From Enterobacter sp. RIT418 (GTDB taxonomy: Bacteria; Pseudomonadota; Gammaproteobacteria; Enterobacterales; Enterobacteriaceae), in the NCBI RefSeq assembly GCF_003057745.1, contig NZ_QBJD02000003.1, positions 1-64,000 of the forward strand: a stretch of 64,000 bases of DNA, in the 5' to 3' direction. The translations under genes were made by a program, and so were the position numbers. Numbering within the stretch: the first letter of the stretch is position 1; every line of letters begins with the position of its first letter. This document shows, one piece after another, positions 38,307 to 45,614 of this stretch. A model generated the notes under the pieces. The model searched no databases. It was not told the DNA's origin and worked only from the letters and a program-made list of their open reading frames with translations.

Positions 38307-38497
38307 TGAACAAGATGGCCGCTAGTCTCACCGTCGCCGCCGTCGCGCTGCTGGCGGGCTGTACGCCGCGCATTGAGGTTGCGGCGCCCAAGGAGCCGAT
38401 TACCATCAACATGAACGTGAAGATTGAGCATGAAATCCACATCAAGGTCGATAAAGACGTGGAATCGCTGCTCAAATCGCGCAGCGATCTTTTCTGA
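38306..38497 (+). CDS. ynbE: YnbE, small outer-membrane lipoprotein
   Basis: A 63-residue lipoprotein (signal MNKMAASLTVAAVALLAGC, Cys19). The short mature part with KEPITINMNVKIEHEIHIKVDKD is the YnbE family. It is coupled to ydbH by a one-base overlap and followed by ydbL. E. coli YnbE extends the YdbH bridge at the outer membrane. Confidence 0.92.
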   Translation: MNKMAASLTVAAVALLAGCTPRIEVAAPKEPITINMNVKIEHEIHIKVDKDVESLLKSRSDLF

Positions 38498-38504
38498 GGA
38501 CGCC

Positions 38505-38822
38505 ATGAAACGATTCGCTTTGATTTTACTGGCGCTGGGGATGAACGCGCAGGCCGCGACCCTCACCCTGAACGAGGCCCGCGCGCAGGGGCGCGTGGGG
38601 GAAACCCTGAGCGGCTATATCGCGCCGATTACCCATGATGCGCAGACGCTGGAGCTGGTTAACCGCATCAACGCCGCGCGCACGGAAAGCTATCAACAGC
38701 TGGCCGACAGCAACAATTTACCGGTCGATGACGTGGCGAAAATGGCCGGGCAAAAGCTGGTGAACCGCGCTCAGCCGGGCGAGTACGTGAAGGGGATTAA
38801 CGGCAAGTGGCTGAAAAAGTAA
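38505..38822 (+). CDS. ydbL: YdbL, periplasmic DUF1318 protein
   Basis: A 105-residue protein. The ATG at 38505 has an AGGA site and opens a signal peptide MKRFALILLALGMNAQA. The rest is the DUF1318 domain. It lies seven bases after ynbE and is thought to limit YnbE multimers in the YdbH-YnbE bridge. Confidence 0.9.
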   Translation: MKRFALILLALGMNAQAATLTLNEARAQGRVGETLSGYIAPITHDAQTLELVNRINAARTESYQQLADSNNLPVDDVAKMAGQKLVNRAQPGEYVKGINGKWLKK

Positions 38823-39731
38823 TTAGCGAAAGCGCCTGCGGTATTCGCCGGGAGACACGCCAAAGCGCTGCTTGAAGGCGGTTGAAAAATGGCTATGGTC
38901 GGCAAACCCCCAGCTATAGCCAATGCCCGCCAGCTTTTCATCATCGCTGGCGGCGCGCAGAACCTGCGCGCACCTGTCCAGACGGCGGTTTTTAATATAC
39001 TGCGCCACCACCAGGCCTTTATCCGCAAACATGCGGTACAGGCTGCGCACCGACACGCCAATTTCCGAGGCGATCCATTCCGGGCGCAGCGCTTCAGACT
39101 GAATGTGATCGTCAATCAACGCCAGCACGCGCTGAAACAGGCGCTCCTTGCGCGGCTGCGGCACCTCGCGCTGCTGAAACGCCGGGCGCAGCAGGCAGAC
39201 CATGGCCTCCAGCGCCGCTTCGCTTTCTCTGTCGCTCAGGTCGGCGTTGCCCATGCTCTCCTGCAGCAGGCGATGGCTCAGCTGTACGGTAGGCAGGGCG
39301 CGCGACAGGGGCTGCGCGCAGCTAATTTCCTGAAAACGGCAGTGCTGCTCAATGATCTGGCGCGGAAGGAGAAGCGAAATCTGGCGGGATTTTTGCTGCC
39401 AGATAATAGAGCAGGGGCGCGAGGCGTCGAGAAGCGTAATGTCGCCGGCCTTGAGCAGGGAACGGCGATCGTCCTGTTCTATCGCCGTGCTGCCGGCGAG
39501 CTGAAACACGGTATAAAACCAGGCATCGTTACCCTGTTTAATTTCCTGACGGGTGCGGAAAAGGTTTACCCCCGCGGCGGTCACGGTGCTGAGCTTCAGG
39601 CTACGGGCGTAGCTCGTCTCCAAATCGCCGACAAATTCCCCGTCGGTCGGGCGCGCGTCAAAGCGCCCGCACACCTGGTTAATCTGCGCCAGCCACTGCT
39701 GTAACTTTTCCCCTTCGCTTGCACACGCCAT
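38823..39731 (-). CDS. feaR: FeaR, AraC-family activator of aromatic amine catabolism
   Basis: A 302-residue AraC/XylS activator. The C-terminal DNA-binding domain (about residues 200-300) contains two helix-turn-helix motifs (IASEIGVSVRSLYRMFADKG and IGYSWGFADHSHFSTAFKQRFG). It activates feaB and tynA with phenylethylamine or tyramine-derived aldehydes. It is divergent from feaB and ends one base after the ydbL stop. Confidence 0.93.
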   Translation of the reverse strand: MACASEGEKLQQWLAQINQVCGRFDARPTDGEFVGDLETSYARSLKLSTVTAAGVNLFRTRQEIKQGNDAWFYTVFQLAGSTAIEQDDRRSLLKAGDITLLDASRPCSIIWQQKSRQISLLLPRQIIEQHCRFQEISCAQPLSRALPTVQLSHRLLQESMGNADLSDRESEAALEAMVCLLRPAFQQREVPQPRKERLFQRVLALIDDHIQSEALRPEWIASEIGVSVRSLYRMFADKGLVVAQYIKNRRLDRCAQVLRAASDDEKLAGIGYSWGFADHSHFSTAFKQRFGVSPGEYRRRFR

Positions 39732-39869
39732 GGTTATCTCGCCGCACCGTCAATGTTTTTGCATTGTTGCATTAATGTTGCATTTCGTCAGGTTCCTGAG
39801 GCTGACTATAGGAAAGAACGCTTACCGGTAACAGCGTTATAAGCGGGAATTATCGCGATTTGCGGGGCC

Positions 39870-39885
39870 TGTCACAGGCGGCAAA
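39870..39885 (+). promoter_or_regulatory. FeaR site 1 upstream of feaB
   Basis: TGTCA-CAGGCGGC-AAA fits the TGNCA-N8-AAA pattern described for FeaR. It starts 21 bases before a second copy. Confidence 0.7.
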
Positions 39886-39890
39886 GCGAA

Positions 39891-39906
39891 TGTCACACAG
39901 ATAAAA
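39891..39906 (+). promoter_or_regulatory. FeaR site 2 upstream of feaB
   Basis: TGTCA-CACAGATA-AAA fits TGNCA-N8-AAA exactly, in direct repeat with site 1 at a 21-base period (two helical turns), typical of AraC-type activators. Confidence 0.7.
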
Positions 39907-39971
39907 GCAGGAATCAGAAACCCCTTTTAGACTGCAGTAATACCCTGCGAAGAATAACAAAGGAGTTTCTT

Positions 39972-41471
39972 ATGTCTGAGTCACAGGTTGCCGTTCTGCC
40001 CGCCGTGCAGCAGTTTTTAGACCGACAGCACGGCCTGTGGATTGAAGGCCAGCAGACCGCGTCCGACGGTGAAAAGCGGCTGAACGTGTTCAACCCGGCG
40101 ACGGGCGAGGTTATTGCCTCTACCGCCGATGCCAGCGTCGAGGATGTCGATCGCGCGGTGATGTCCGGCTGGCGCGCCTTCGTGGCCCGCAGCTGGTGCG
40201 GTAAGCTGCCCGCCGAGCGCGAGCGCATATTGCTGCGCTTCGCCGATCTGGTTGAAAAGCACAGAGAGGAGCTGGCGCAGCTTGAAACCCTGGAGCAGGG
40301 AAAATCAATCACTATTTCCCGCATGTTTGAGGTTGAATGCACCCTGAACTGGATGCGCTATACCGCGGGGTTAACCACCAGGATTGCGGGCAAAACGCTC
40401 GAGCTGTCAATCCCGCTGCCGCAGGGCGCGCGCTATCAGGCGTGGACGCGCAAAGAGCCGATTGGCGTAGTGGCCGGGATCGTGCCGTGGAACTTCCCGC
40501 TGCTGATCGGCATGTGGAAGGTCATGCCCGCGCTGGCGGCCGGGTGTTCTATCGTCATTAAGCCGTCTGAAACCACGCCGCTGACCATGCTGCGCGTGGC
40601 CGAACTGGCCTGCGAGGCGGGCGTGCCGGAGGGCGTGTTTAACGTTGTGACCGGCAGCGGCGCGGTCTGCGGCGCGGCGCTGACGTCGCACCCGCATATT
40701 GCCAAGGTCAGCTTCACCGGCTCGACGGCAACGGGCAAGCAGATTGCGCGCGCGGCGGCGGACACGCTGACGGGCGTTACGCTGGAGCTGGGGGGCAAAA
40801 ACCCGGCGATCGTGCTGAAAGATGCTAACCCGGACTGGGTTATCGAAGGGCTGATGATGGGCAGCTTCCTCAACCAGGGTCAGGTCTGCGCGGCAAGCTC
40901 GCGTATCTATATCGAAGCGCCGCTGTTTGACACGCTGGTGAGCGGCTTCGAGCAGGCGGTGAAATCCCTGAGCGTCGGTCCGGGCATGTCGCCGGATGCC
41001 TTTATCAACCCGCTGGCGTCGCGCGCCCACTGCGACAAGGTTCAGACCTTCCTTGATGAGGCAAAATCCCAGAACGCAGAGCTAATAACCGGAAGCGCAG
41101 GCCCCGGCGGAAAGGGCTACTACGTGTCGCCTACGCTGGTGGTCAACCCGACGGCCAGCCTGAAGCTGACCCGCGAAGAGGTGTTCGGCCCGGTGGTGAA
41201 CCTGATCCGCGTGGCGGACGGCGAAGAGGCGCTGCAATTAGCCAATGACTCCGAGTACGGCCTGACGGCGAGCGTCTGGACGCAGGACGTCAGCCGTGCG
41301 CTGGCGTACACCGACCGGCTGCAGGCGGGCACCGTGTGGGTCAACAGCCATACGCTGATAGACGCCAACCTGCCGTTCGGCGGCATGAAGCAGTCCGGCA
41401 CCGGGCGTGATTTTGGCCCGGACTGGCTGGACGGCTGGTGCGAAACGAAGTCGGTGTGCGTGAGGTATTAA
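39972..41471 (+). CDS. feaB: FeaB, phenylacetaldehyde dehydrogenase
   Basis: A 499-residue aldehyde dehydrogenase. The catalytic cysteine is in NQGQVCAA (about residue 306), the general base Glu in LELGGKNP (about 272), and the NAD site in GSTATG. It oxidises phenylacetaldehyde and related aldehydes to the acids. In E. coli feaB is next to tynA; here about 4 kb of foreign DNA lies between. Confidence 0.94.
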   Translation: MSESQVAVLPAVQQFLDRQHGLWIEGQQTASDGEKRLNVFNPATGEVIASTADASVEDVDRAVMSGWRAFVARSWCGKLPAERERILLRFADLVEKHREELAQLETLEQGKSITISRMFEVECTLNWMRYTAGLTTRIAGKTLELSIPLPQGARYQAWTRKEPIGVVAGIVPWNFPLLIGMWKVMPALAAGCSIVIKPSETTPLTMLRVAELACEAGVPEGVFNVVTGSGAVCGAALTSHPHIAKVSFTGSTATGKQIARAAADTLTGVTLELGGKNPAIVLKDANPDWVIEGLMMGSFLNQGQVCAASSRIYIEAPLFDTLVSGFEQAVKSLSVGPGMSPDAFINPLASRAHCDKVQTFLDEAKSQNAELITGSAGPGGKGYYVSPTLVVNPTASLKLTREEVFGPVVNLIRVADGEEALQLANDSEYGLTASVWTQDVSRALAYTDRLQAGTVWVNSHTLIDANLPFGGMKQSGTGRDFGPDWLDGWCETKSVCVRY

Positions 41472-41478
41472 TAAATGC

Positions 41479-41506
41479 AAAAGGCAACCGAATGGTTGCC
41501 TTTTTT
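41479..41506 (+). terminator. Rho-independent terminator of feaB
   Basis: AAGGCAACC-GAAT-GGTTGCC followed by TTTTTT, eight bases after the feaB stop. Confidence 0.92.
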
Positions 41507-41715
41507 AGCGTTGGTACTAAGGCTTGGTCAGGCTTGCCGATCGGACTCAATAGCGCCTTCGGTCCTTCGGGGCTGGTAGCGCTGCCACTAATGACTTCTA
41601 ACTCAGGTATATTCGCTGCGATGGGGATATATGCTTGAGGAATGGTTATTGTTTATTTCGCGGGTTATATACTGACATATCTTTTCGGAACGGAAAACGT
41701 TAGTTTGAGTTAAAT

Positions 41716-41744
41716 AAAAAATGGGGGCTTAAGCCCCATTTTTT
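41716..41744. terminator. Bidirectional terminator after hcp
   Basis: ATGGGGGCTTAAGCCCCAT is nearly palindromic and flanked by a run of As on one side and Ts on the other. It overlaps the hcp stop codon region and ends the island cassette. Confidence 0.85.
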
Positions 41745-42222
41745 ATGCGCACGTTATCTCATTCCATGAATCTTTGAATACTATATGGCCGTCACAATAT
41801 AACCATTCTATTGATTCATAACGGATTTCAATCTCTTCCATATGTTTACCTGCAATTCCTAATGGGAATAAAACTGGAGAAATTTTTGTAATCTTTACAT
41901 TTTCCAGTTTTATATTGAAGTATTCAACTTCAATCCCTGCTTCATTTATGTTATACATCTTTATTAAAGCTTCTTTAAATATTTTACCTTGGCAGATCCC
42001 CTTAAAGAAAAGAGGTGTAAGACGATCAATTTCCTTTTCAAATATAATGGGAGCATGAAGTCGTGTTCCCGTAAGTTTCCCCGTGTTATGATCTGTAGGA
42101 ATCCACACGGAATGATTGAAGGATTTAAGTTCAGTGGAACCTAATCGGGTTGGCATTAAACATTCACCGCGTAAAGGTGAATTATTTTCATCTGTAATCC
42201 AAATATGTGCTGGTATAGACAT
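41743..42222 (-). CDS. Hcp-family type VI secretion tube protein (orphan)
   Basis: A 159-residue Hcp protein. The start MSIPAHIWITDENN and the strings SFNHSVWIPTDHNTGKLTGTR and KMYNINEAGIEVEYFNIKLENVKI are characteristic of enterobacterial Hcp, which forms the hexameric tube rings and carries effectors. It starts one base after the stop of the membrane-protein gene upstream, so it is coupled to it. No other type VI component is in the window, so it is an orphan hcp that presumably depends on a system elsewhere. AT-rich composition and the integrase remnant nearby point to transfer. Confidence 0.85.
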   Translation of the reverse strand: MSIPAHIWITDENNSPLRGECLMPTRLGSTELKSFNHSVWIPTDHNTGKLTGTRLHAPIIFEKEIDRLTPLFFKGICQGKIFKEALIKMYNINEAGIEVEYFNIKLENVKITKISPVLFPLGIAGKHMEEIEIRYESIEWLYCDGHIVFKDSWNEITCA

Positions 42223-42223
42223 T

Positions 42224-42463
42224 TTAATTTTTCCCTTTATAAAAAAAATTCACTAATGCAAAAACACTCACTACTATAAAAATTATGATTGTAATTGCAA
42301 CTTTATTACTGTTTACATGATCGAATATAAAGCTTGAAATTGCTATAAAAAGAACTACAGCAACAAATCCTCTTATACGATCAATACAGTCATCTTTAAT
42401 GCTTATAAATAAACGCTTAATAAAACGCCAAAGAAATTCATTTATTAAATTAAACATTGTCAC
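42224..42463 (-). CDS. Small two-helix membrane protein in the hcp cassette (possible immunity protein)
   Basis: A 79-residue protein, start GTG at 42463 (or ATG at 42457), with two membrane segments (about residues 32-47 and 54-73) and a positively charged N-terminal part. It overlaps the preceding 34-codon frame by three bases and is followed by hcp after one base. No family recognised. Its size, membrane nature and place between an unknown protein and hcp suit an immunity protein for a membrane-active toxin, but this is inference. Confidence 0.55.
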   Translation of the reverse strand: MTMFNLINEFLWRFIKRLFISIKDDCIDRIRGFVAVVLFIAISSFIFDHVNSNKVAITIIIFIVVSVFALVNFFYKGKN

Positions 42464-42564
42464 ATCATTTTTTTCAATGCTCTGACAATTTCTTCATCAG
42501 AGGATAAGGTAATATTCAAATAACCTGACTTCATAATTATCGGCTCAATCAAGAAATACAGCAT
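42460..42564 (-). CDS. 34-residue ORF between the unknown protein and the membrane protein
   Basis: An ATG two bases after the preceding stop opens a frame ending in TLSSDEEIVRALKKMM and a TGA that overlaps the next GTG start. The frame also extends a few codons upstream (from a GTG). The coupling on both sides suggests it is translated. It could be a true small protein or the tail of a frameshifted gene. Confidence 0.4.
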   Translation of the reverse strand: MLYFLIEPIIMKSGYLNITLSSDEEIVRALKKMM

Positions 42565-42566
42565 TT

Positions 42567-43160
42567 CTAACCCTTCCACGTATAAAGCATTGTAAAATAA
42601 TGGGCAGAATTTTTTAGATTATCTGCGCTTTCAGAAGCACGTTGGACAAGTCCATAAATATTCACACCTCCAATCACCCATCCGATTCTACTTCCTATTT
42701 TTTTCATAAATGCGTTTTGGACTACGAAATTCATCTTGTTGCCGTAACATATGTATGCTGCTACAGCATATATTAAACCATTTTTTGAAATGTATTTGAT
42801 AGAGTAGTTTGTTGTAAATGGTATTAATTTCTCAAGAATTGTTTTCTTTTTTCCTTCACTCTTATTTTTTAGAAGAGTTTCTATATAGATTTTAATCATT
42901 CGGAATATAACGTCCCGATGTGTTACAAGTTCTTTTAATGACAACAAAAACCTTACATCCTCAGTTTTAAGTTTATTACATACATCTTGATAATTGTCTG
43001 TAAAACAGGATGTATAATAAAGTAATCTTGTTGCGCCATCTTCAAGCCCATTTAAATAATCGGATACACCATCCTTTACGTCTACCATTGCCTTATCTAA
43101 TCTTACGGCTAATTCTTTGTCCGTACCTATTTTATCTATAATTTCTTCGCTGTAATACAT
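42567..43160 (-). CDS. Unknown protein, first gene of the hcp cassette (candidate type VI effector)
   Basis: A 197-residue protein of no recognised family. The first 110 residues are mostly helical and charged (EEIIDKIGTDKELAVRLDKA, then DVIFRMIKIYIETLLKNK). Two hydrophobic segments follow (about 128-140, GLIYAVAAYICYG, and 160-172, GWVIGGVNIYGLV). It has no signal peptide. Charged N-terminal part, hydrophobic hairpin near the end and transcriptional coupling to Hcp suggest an Hcp cargo such as a pore-former, though an immunity or chaperone role is equally possible. AT-rich codon use. Confidence 0.55.
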   Translation of the reverse strand: MYYSEEIIDKIGTDKELAVRLDKAMVDVKDGVSDYLNGLEDGATRLLYYTSCFTDNYQDVCNKLKTEDVRFLLSLKELVTHRDVIFRMIKIYIETLLKNKSEGKKKTILEKLIPFTTNYSIKYISKNGLIYAVAAYICYGNKMNFVVQNAFMKKIGSRIGWVIGGVNIYGLVQRASESADNLKNSAHYFTMLYTWKG

Positions 43161-43250
43161 AACATGTTCCTTGTTATAATCAGTTGATCATCTTACACGT
43201 GATGATTTAATCATAGTGATCACGCTCTCACTTCTAAAAAAGATACACAA

Positions 43251-43294
43251 AAAGGCCACCTGCTTATAACCTTCATAAATAGGTGGCTTTTTTT
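43251..43294. terminator. Terminator between the integrase remnant and the hcp cassette
   Basis: GCCACCT and AGGTGGC form a 7-bp stem across a 19-base loop, followed by TTTTTTT on the plus strand and CTTTTTG on the minus strand, where it ends the integrase remnant. Confidence 0.75.
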
Positions 43295-43322
43295 AGATTT
43301 GTCTGGGTAATAATTCGATATA

Positions 43323-43589
43323 TCAGCTATTGTTCATTATTTCTTTTAACTTTGCTTCCCACTTTAAAAGCGCTTCCATCTTTTCTTCATTATAATCGTA
43401 TCGATCATAGTGAACAGTCGACACGTCATGTAAAGCATGATGCTGTATTCTGTCACGAATTTCATTTGAGATTTTCAATTGACCAGCAAGAGTTTTAAAG
43501 GTTCGGCGGAAATCTCTCGGAATAAATTTATTAACTTGCTGCTTCTTACAATAAGGTTTAATGTTATCTGATAGCAGATCACTTGACAT
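43323..43589 (-). pseudogene. Integrase remnant, C-terminal fragment (tyrosine recombinase)
   Basis: An 88-codon frame encoding the end of a P4/DUF4102-type integrase: FIPRDFRRTFKTLAGQLKIS (the catalytic Arg region), IQHHALHDVSTVHYDRYDY with the likely nucleophile Tyr. Stop codons interrupt the frame just upstream of the ATG. The middle of the enzyme, including the first catalytic Arg, is missing. Confidence 0.8.
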
Positions 43590-43881
43590 ATGTTTCGTCG
43601 GTTCCTAGGCATGTTTTCCATTCAACCCAGAATCTAATTTTTCTTCCCAGTGTTTCATCTTTTTTTATAACCCTGATTAGGGAACAAATATTCACGTTCA
43701 GGATAGCGTTAAATCATTAATTCAATTAATTCAACAGCAGATTCACACAGTATAAAATGATACTATTTTTTAGTTTTTGATAAATGTGGGGGAATTGAAA
43801 GAGTTTTGTTTTTACTGTCATAGCATTTTTTGGGAATCCCATAATTTCATACGGGCGCTGGCCCCCGCAAAAGAAAATCAA
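43590..43881. other. AT-rich decayed DNA between integrase fragments
   Basis: No gene, RNA or clear repeat is visible. This is probably what remains after deletion of the integrase middle. Confidence 0.5.
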
Positions 43882-44216
43882 TTAAATTAGTACAGCAACA
43901 TCAGGATTAAAAAAGTCAACTTGAGTTGTTTTAAGTAACACAGAGAGTTTATCAAATGTTAAAAAACGCTCACCCACATACGATTCTTTATCTGATACCT
44001 CAAGAACTTCAAACAGATCGGCAAGTGTGCCGCTTTTTTTGTCACTTTTACAACGTCAGGGCAATTAGCAAGGCTTTCAAACGTTTCAAGAGCACTGAGG
44101 AACGACATTTCGGGATATACGCCTAACGTATTGAATTTTGCACGTTTGCCCTCCTTGTCTACAAAATATCGATAGACAAAAGTTTTTCGACCTGACGGAA
44201 AAACACGTACTCCCAC
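43882..44216 (-). pseudogene. Integrase remnant, N-terminal fragment with frameshift
   Basis: The frame starts MGVRVFPSGRKTFVYRYFVDK and has LGVYPEMSFLSALETF, the DUF4102 arm-binding domain of P4-like integrases. It is shifted within a run of seven As (minus strand; 44034-44040). After the run another frame continues with SGTLADLFEVLEVSDKE and stops near 43882. Together with 43323-43589 it is one decayed integrase gene. Confidence 0.75.
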
Positions 44217-44369
44217 ACGTCCCGAACAAAACTAACGCTTGTAACGTTAAAAATTCAATAAAATCAGAGTATTATTTTTTGGATTTTCTCACATTTTTTC
44301 AGTTATTTTGAACTATCTCCCTTAGAAGAGGGCCAGGGTGAGGGCATCAGGCCGCACCGGCTATTTTGT

Positions 44370-44403
44370 AGGCCGGGTAAGGCGGAGCCGCCACCCGGCA
44401 TCA
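44370..44403. repeat. REP-type palindrome
   Basis: GTAGGCCGGGTAAGGCG and CCGCCACCCGGCATC form an imperfect hairpin with the typical bacterial REP look (GCCGGGT...ACCCGGC). It lies at the 3' end of the diguanylate cyclase gene and the edge of the island. A copy of the CCAGGGTGAGGGCATC repeat is next to it (44331-44350). Confidence 0.75.
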
Positions 44404-44404
44404 T

Positions 44405-45511
44405 TCAACGCGACCACCGATCCCGTCCGGCCTCCTTCGCCCGGTACAGCGCGGCGTCGGCGCGGGCGATGATCTCGGTGCCGGCCAGCCCCTCGGCCAT
44501 CTCCGCAATCCCCATGCTGACGGTCACGTACTCCTTTACCGTTGAGCCGCTGTGGGGAATGGCAATCCGCCGCAACCCTTGCTGAATCCGCGCCGCCACC
44601 TGTTCCGCCATCTTCTTCGGGCAGTTAAACAGGATCACCACAAACTCCTCGCCGCCGTAGCGCGACACCACATCGTCCGGCGAGCGCACCGACTTTCTGA
44701 GCACCTCGGCCACGCGGTTCAGGCAATCGTCGCCCGCCTGGTGACCGTAGGTGTCGTTAAAACGCTTGAAGTAATCGACGTCGAGCATAATCAGCGAGAA
44801 GGCTTTTTTCTGCTCCACGGCGTTCTCCAGCACCACCTCCATCGCCCTGCGGTTCGCCGTCTGCGTCAGAGGATCCTGATGGGCCAGCGCCGCGAGGCGG
44901 GAAATCAGCAGCTGGTTCTGCTGGTTGCGCCGCCACGCCTCGTCGAACCAGCTCAGCAGAATGTAGCGTCCGCAGATCAGGATCAGGGTGAATACCGTCC
45001 AGACGGTCACGAAACGAATGCTGAGCCTCTCGTTCAGCACCCAGCTCGCGACGGGCAGGGTAAGCCACAGCGGCAAAGCAAAGGACAACAGCCCACGCGG
45101 ATAGAAATAGAGCGCGCTGGTACCCGCCATCAGCAGGATTACGCACAGCGGCCAGACGTGGGGCAGCTTCCAGTCGGTGATAAACCAGTAGCAGGACAAC
45201 GACCAGATCGCGCTGCAGATGAACAACACCACGCTGACGCCGGGGATGCGCCGCCAGCCCATGACGATCAGCGCGGCTGACAGGATGATAATGCCAAGCA
45301 TAGAGGCATCCACCAGCTTCGTGAAGTGCAAGTGGGCCGGATAAGGAGGGCGGCCCGGGTTGAGCAGCTGGTTACGCAGCAGGATGATGAGCGCGAAGCA
45401 CACGTTAATGAACGCCAGCCACGGCAGGTTCATCACCAGGCCGCGCATGACCATCGCCCGGCGGGTTGGCCAGGTTGCACGTTCAGCGGGTGGGCTTTTT
45501 CTTTTTTCCAT
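44405..45511 (-). CDS. Membrane diguanylate cyclase (GGDEF)
   Basis: A 368-residue protein. About six hydrophobic segments fill residues 20-185, followed by a GGDEF domain (about 205-365). The active-site loop is RYGGEEF, intact, and DPLTQTANRR and DVDYFKRFNDTYGHQAGDD are the usual metal and substrate motifs, so it should make cyclic di-GMP. No clear inhibitory RxxD motif lies before the loop. Composition is like the host, not the AT-rich island next to it. The orthologue in E. coli is not certain. Confidence 0.88.
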   Translation of the reverse strand: MEKRKSPPAERATWPTRRAMVMRGLVMNLPWLAFINVCFALIILLRNQLLNPGRPPYPAHLHFTKLVDASMLGIIILSAALIVMGWRRIPGVSVVLFICSAIWSLSCYWFITDWKLPHVWPLCVILLMAGTSALYFYPRGLLSFALPLWLTLPVASWVLNERLSIRFVTVWTVFTLILICGRYILLSWFDEAWRRNQQNQLLISRLAALAHQDPLTQTANRRAMEVVLENAVEQKKAFSLIMLDVDYFKRFNDTYGHQAGDDCLNRVAEVLRKSVRSPDDVVSRYGGEEFVVILFNCPKKMAEQVAARIQQGLRRIAIPHSGSTVKEYVTVSMGIAEMAEGLAGTEIIARADAALYRAKEAGRDRWSR

Positions 45512-45583
45512 TACTACAGCGCCGGTTAATACATCTTGCTATGTATTATGGTGGCTGCGGGCAAAATTGTGTTATTGAAGGGT

Positions 45584-45606
45584 AAAAAAACCGGGATTTC
45601 TCCCGG
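45584..45606 (-). terminator. Rho-independent terminator of tynA
   Basis: On the minus strand CCGGGA-GAAA-TCCCGG followed by TTTTTTT, just after the tynA stop. Confidence 0.9.
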
Positions 45607-45614
45607 CATATGAG

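Noticed and set aside
41438-41638. 66-codon frame from the feaB end through its terminator
   Set aside because: It runs through the feaB coding region and terminator in the wrong phase. The later part ([20 protein letters not shown]) looks hydrophobic but I could not tie it to any family; it may be relic DNA.
43600-44300. Possible tRNA or attachment site next to the integrase remnant
   Set aside because: No cloverleaf or convincing direct repeat flanking the island could be found by eye.
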